From Saprospiraceae bacterium (GTDB lineage Bacteria; Bacteroidota; Bacteroidia; Chitinophagales; Saprospiraceae), in assembly GCA_016710625.1 (NCBI GenBank), contig JADJVK010000001.1, positions 248,001 to 312,000 on the forward strand: a stretch of DNA of 64,000 nt, read 5' to 3'. A program made the position numbers and the translations under genes. The notes under the pieces are model-generated. The model did not search any database, was not told where the DNA came from, and was given only the letters and a program-made list of their open reading frames with translations. Shown in pieces: positions 61,759-64,000 of this stretch (the first letter of the stretch is position 1; each line of letters opens with the position of its first letter).

Positions 61759-62235
61759 ATGAACGTAAAAGAAACTATTCAAAAACTACTTTTAGAAAAA
61801 TTTCAAGAGCCTGATTTTCAAGATTGTTACATTGTAGAATTGAAAGAATTCGTAGGTAAGAGAATAGAAGTTTATGTCGATAGTGATACGGGGTTGGATA
61901 TCAGAAAATGCCAACAAATCAACCGCCACCTCGGCATTTTATGGGAAACAAATCCAGCTATTGGCGAAAAGTACGATTTAGAAGTTTCTTCACCTGGGAT
62001 TTCTAGACCGCTGCAAATGCCACGACAATACATCAAAAATGTAGGAAGAAATTTGAAAGTGTTGAAAAAAGATGGTTCAGAATCCGTAGGATTATTGAAG
62101 GCAGCATCGAATGATGGCATCGTCCTTGAATATCTGACCAAAACGAAAGAAGGAAAAAAAACAATTAAAAATATAGTGGAAGAAAATATTGACTATAACA
62201 ATATTCAAACTGCCACAATAAAATTAGCATTTTAA
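61759..62235 (+). CDS. rimP: Ribosome maturation factor RimP
   Basis: A 158-residue factor for 30S subunit maturation. The N-terminal domain has 'DCYIVELKEFVGKRIEVYVD' and 'IRKCQQINRHLGILWE'; the family motif 'YDLEVSSPGISRPLQMPRQY' is followed by the C-terminal SH3-like barrel ('VGRNLKVLKKDGSESVGLLK'). First gene of the operon, with nusA 25 bases downstream. Confidence 0.94.
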   Translation: MNVKETIQKLLLEKFQEPDFQDCYIVELKEFVGKRIEVYVDSDTGLDIRKCQQINRHLGILWETNPAIGEKYDLEVSSPGISRPLQMPRQYIKNVGRNLKVLKKDGSESVGLLKAASNDGIVLEYLTKTKEGKKTIKNIVEENIDYNNIQTATIKLAF

Positions 62236-62260
62236 TCACGATTAGTTATAATAAAATATA

Positions 62261-63496
62261 ATGAATTTAGTAGATATTTTCTCGGAGTTTAAAGCAGGTA
62301 AAGATATAGACCGTCCGACCATGGTTCGTGTTTTGGAAGATGTATTCAGAACATTGATTAGAAAAAAATATGGCTCGGATGAAAATTTTGAAGTTATCGT
62401 TAATACTCAAAAAGGAGACCTTGAATTATGGAGGGTAAGAGAAATCGTACCCGATGGTGAGGTGACTGACGATAAAAGTGAGGTGTCTATTTCTGAAGCT
62501 TTTTTGATTGACAAAGATTATGAGGTTGGTCAAGAATGTTATGAGCAATTAGAATTAGAAGAATTTGGAAGAAGAGCAATTATGGCAGCTCGTCAGACCT
62601 TGATTTCAAGAATTATGGAATTAGAAAAAGACGAAATGTACCGAAGCTACTCCGAAAGAGTTGGTGAATTAGTTGTTGGAGAAGTTGGTCAAATCATGAA
62701 AAAAGAGTTATTGATTATCGACGATGCTACCAATAGTGAATTGATTTTGCCAAGAACAGAAATGATTAAAGGAGATTTCTATCGTAAAGGAGACATGGTG
62801 AAAGCTGTGGTTCGCAAGGTGGAAATGAAAAATAATACACCAGTAGTTATCCTATCAAGAACTGATGAAACCTTCTTGCAACGATTATTAGAGCAAGAGG
62901 TGCCTGAGATAGAAGATGGTTTGATTGTGATTAAGAAAATTGTTAGAACTCCTGGAGAAAGGGCTAAAGTTGCTGTAGAATCTTATGATGATCGTATTGA
63001 TCCAGTAGGAGCTTGTGTGGGAATGAAAGGATCAAGAATTCATGGTATTGTAAGAGAGTTGAGAAATGAAAACATAGATGTTATCAACTTTACTACCAAC
63101 AATATTTTATTCATTCAAAGAGCATTAACGCCAGCTAAGATTAGCAATATTAATTTGGATGAGCAAAATCTAAGAGCCGCAGTATATCTGAAACCAGACC
63201 AAGTGTCAATGGCAATTGGAAAGGCTGGTTCTAACATTAAATTGGCAAGTAGATTGGTCGGTTATGAAATAGATGTATTCAGAGAAGAAGACGAAGTCGA
63301 AATAGATGATGTGGACTTAGATGAATTCAGAGATGAATTGGAAGACTGGGTGGTAGATGCTTTGAAAGGTATCGGTTGCGACACTGCAAGAAGTGTATTG
63401 ACTTTGTCTGTTGAAGAATTAGTTAGAAGAACTGACTTAGAACAAGAAACCATCGAAGATGTAATGAGCATTCTTGCATCCGAATTTGAGGAATAG
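62261..63496 (+). CDS. nusA: Transcription termination/antitermination factor NusA
   Basis: An RNA polymerase-bound elongation factor, 411 residues. In order: the N-terminal polymerase-binding domain, an S1 domain (about 130-200; 'VGEVGQIMKKELLIIDDATN'), KH1 ('DPVGACVGMKGSRIHGIVRE'), KH2 ('VSMAIGKAGSNIKLASRLVG') and a short acidic C-terminal helix-hairpin region ('LKGIGCDTARSVLTLSVEEL'). It lacks the second acidic repeat of E. coli NusA, as is usual outside Gammaproteobacteria. Coupled to rimP. Confidence 0.95.
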   Translation: MNLVDIFSEFKAGKDIDRPTMVRVLEDVFRTLIRKKYGSDENFEVIVNTQKGDLELWRVREIVPDGEVTDDKSEVSISEAFLIDKDYEVGQECYEQLELEEFGRRAIMAARQTLISRIMELEKDEMYRSYSERVGELVVGEVGQIMKKELLIIDDATNSELILPRTEMIKGDFYRKGDMVKAVVRKVEMKNNTPVVILSRTDETFLQRLLEQEVPEIEDGLIVIKKIVRTPGERAKVAVESYDDRIDPVGACVGMKGSRIHGIVRELRNENIDVINFTTNNILFIQRALTPAKISNINLDEQNLRAAVYLKPDQVSMAIGKAGSNIKLASRLVGYEIDVFREEDEVEIDDVDLDEFRDELEDWVVDALKGIGCDTARSVLTLSVEELVRRTDLEQETIEDVMSILASEFEE

Positions 63497-63552
63497 TTAG
63501 ATAATGAAATATTAAATATTGTTCAATTTTATTTATAATTTCATTGCCAACA

Positions 63553-63584
63553 TTGTTAATAAAGCCGAATTTAGTTTACTTTTG
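63553..63584 (+). promoter_or_regulatory. Possible internal promoter for infB
   Basis: TTG (63553-63555), 21 bases, then TACTTTTG (63577-63584) in the 205-base gap between nusA and infB. It would allow infB to be made apart from the attenuated operon transcript. Confidence 0.5.
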
Positions 63585-63701
63585 CAGAAGTATTACTAAA
63601 TGATGCTCTATTTTATCAATAGGTTTGTAGTATTTTTATTTATAGTTTATATCAAAAAGTTTGTAGTTCAGTTTAGTAATATACAAACATAAATCAAAAG
63701 A

Positions 63702-64000
63702 ATGTCGAAAATTCTTATTAAAGTTGCGGCAGAAATAAATGTTGGTAAAGAAAACATTGTAGAGTTTCTTACAAAAAAAGGATTTGAAATCGAAAGCAAA
63801 CCAAATGCTAAGATTACAGATGATATGTATTCTGAACTCCTAAAAGAGTTTAGTTCCTCTATTGCTATTAAAGAAAAAGCCGATCAACTAATCATCGGAA
63901 CAAGGCCAACTGTTAAAAAAGAAGTGCCTGTTGCTCCGGTAGTAAATACCCCAAAGGTTGCTCCAAAAGTAGTGCTCAAGGAAGAAACTCCCGAGGTGGT
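63702..64000 (+). CDS. infB: Translation initiation factor IF-2, N-terminal part
   Basis: Cut by the window end. From the ATG at 63702 the frame reads 'MSKILIKVAAEINVGKENIV' and 'EFLTKKGFEIESKPNAKITD', the N-terminal helix-loop-helix domain of IF-2 in Bacteroidota, then a Lys/Val/Pro-rich linker ('VKKEVPVAPVVNTPKVAPK'). The GTPase domain lies beyond the window. IF-2 brings initiator tRNA to the ribosome. The order rimP-nusA-infB is conserved in bacteria and supports the call. Confidence 0.9.
   Translation, partial: MSKILIKVAAEINVGKENIVEFLTKKGFEIESKPNAKITDDMYSELLKEFSSSIAIKEKADQLIIGTRPTVKKEVPVAPVVNTPKVAPKVVLKEETPEV

Noticed and set aside
1..64000. tRNA, rRNA and riboswitches
   Set aside because: I looked for T-arm motifs and cloverleaf-like pairs and for known riboswitch cores in the gaps and saw none by eye; a covariance-model search would be needed to exclude them.

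Overview
The window is a stretch of an AT-rich Bacteroidota chromosome. The evidence is three proteins with type IX secretion (T9SS) C-terminal sorting domains, PorG/DUF6089-like and PorV-like T9SS components, a LytS/LytTR pair with a Reg_prop sensor, a CHAT protein, MtaB, and repeated promoters of the Bacteroidota form TTG-N19..21-TAnnTTTG. Shine-Dalgarno sequences are weak or absent. No tRNA, rRNA, CRISPR array, insertion sequence or prophage was seen. I cannot place the organism below phylum with confidence; the content would fit Chitinophagia, Saprospiria or Sphingobacteriia.

Layout. 1-6.0 kb: end of a CHAT protein converging on a minus-strand run of response regulator, sensor kinase, ECF sigma factor and a membrane protein with a TPR-like tail. 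6.2-10.8 kb: cell-surface genes (collagen-like fibre with an S74 chaperone, small T9SS protein, lipoprotein, T9SS protein). 10.9-26.4 kb: tRNA modification (mtaB, mnmG), repair (pcm, recN), acyl-CoA synthetase, SPOR protein, MarC, M1 aminopeptidase, APC permease. 26.4-34.3 kb: DUF937-OmpA protein, PadR plus a broken PspC gene, mutarotase, glycosyltransferase, PKD/dockerin-like T9SS protein. 34.6-46.2 kb: HtrA protease, hydrolase, VanZ, MoxR, VanX-type dipeptidase, TlpA-like protein, ligA, methylmalonyl-CoA mutase. 46.3-55.7 kb: CBS protein, POTRA barrel, nadK, MFS exporter, a DUF3108/flippase/PorG operon, nadA, PorV-like protein. 55.8-64 kb: lipoprotein, unknown protein, two POT transporters around a decayed gene, DUF4230 protein, and the rimP-nusA-infB transcription/translation operon running off the end.

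The most striking overall property is that about ten genes are broken by one-base changes, nearly always in A or T runs, while the protein similarity continues cleanly in the next frame. Most of these are probably base-calling or assembly errors in homopolymers, though slippage or real decay cannot be excluded from sequence alone. The most interesting biological candidates are the S74/collagen fibre with its small T9SS partner, the CHAT/sigma/membrane-TPR locus, a promoter covered by matching inverted repeats in front of the barrel gene at 16.0 kb, and a terminator-like hairpin in the rimP-nusA-infB leader.
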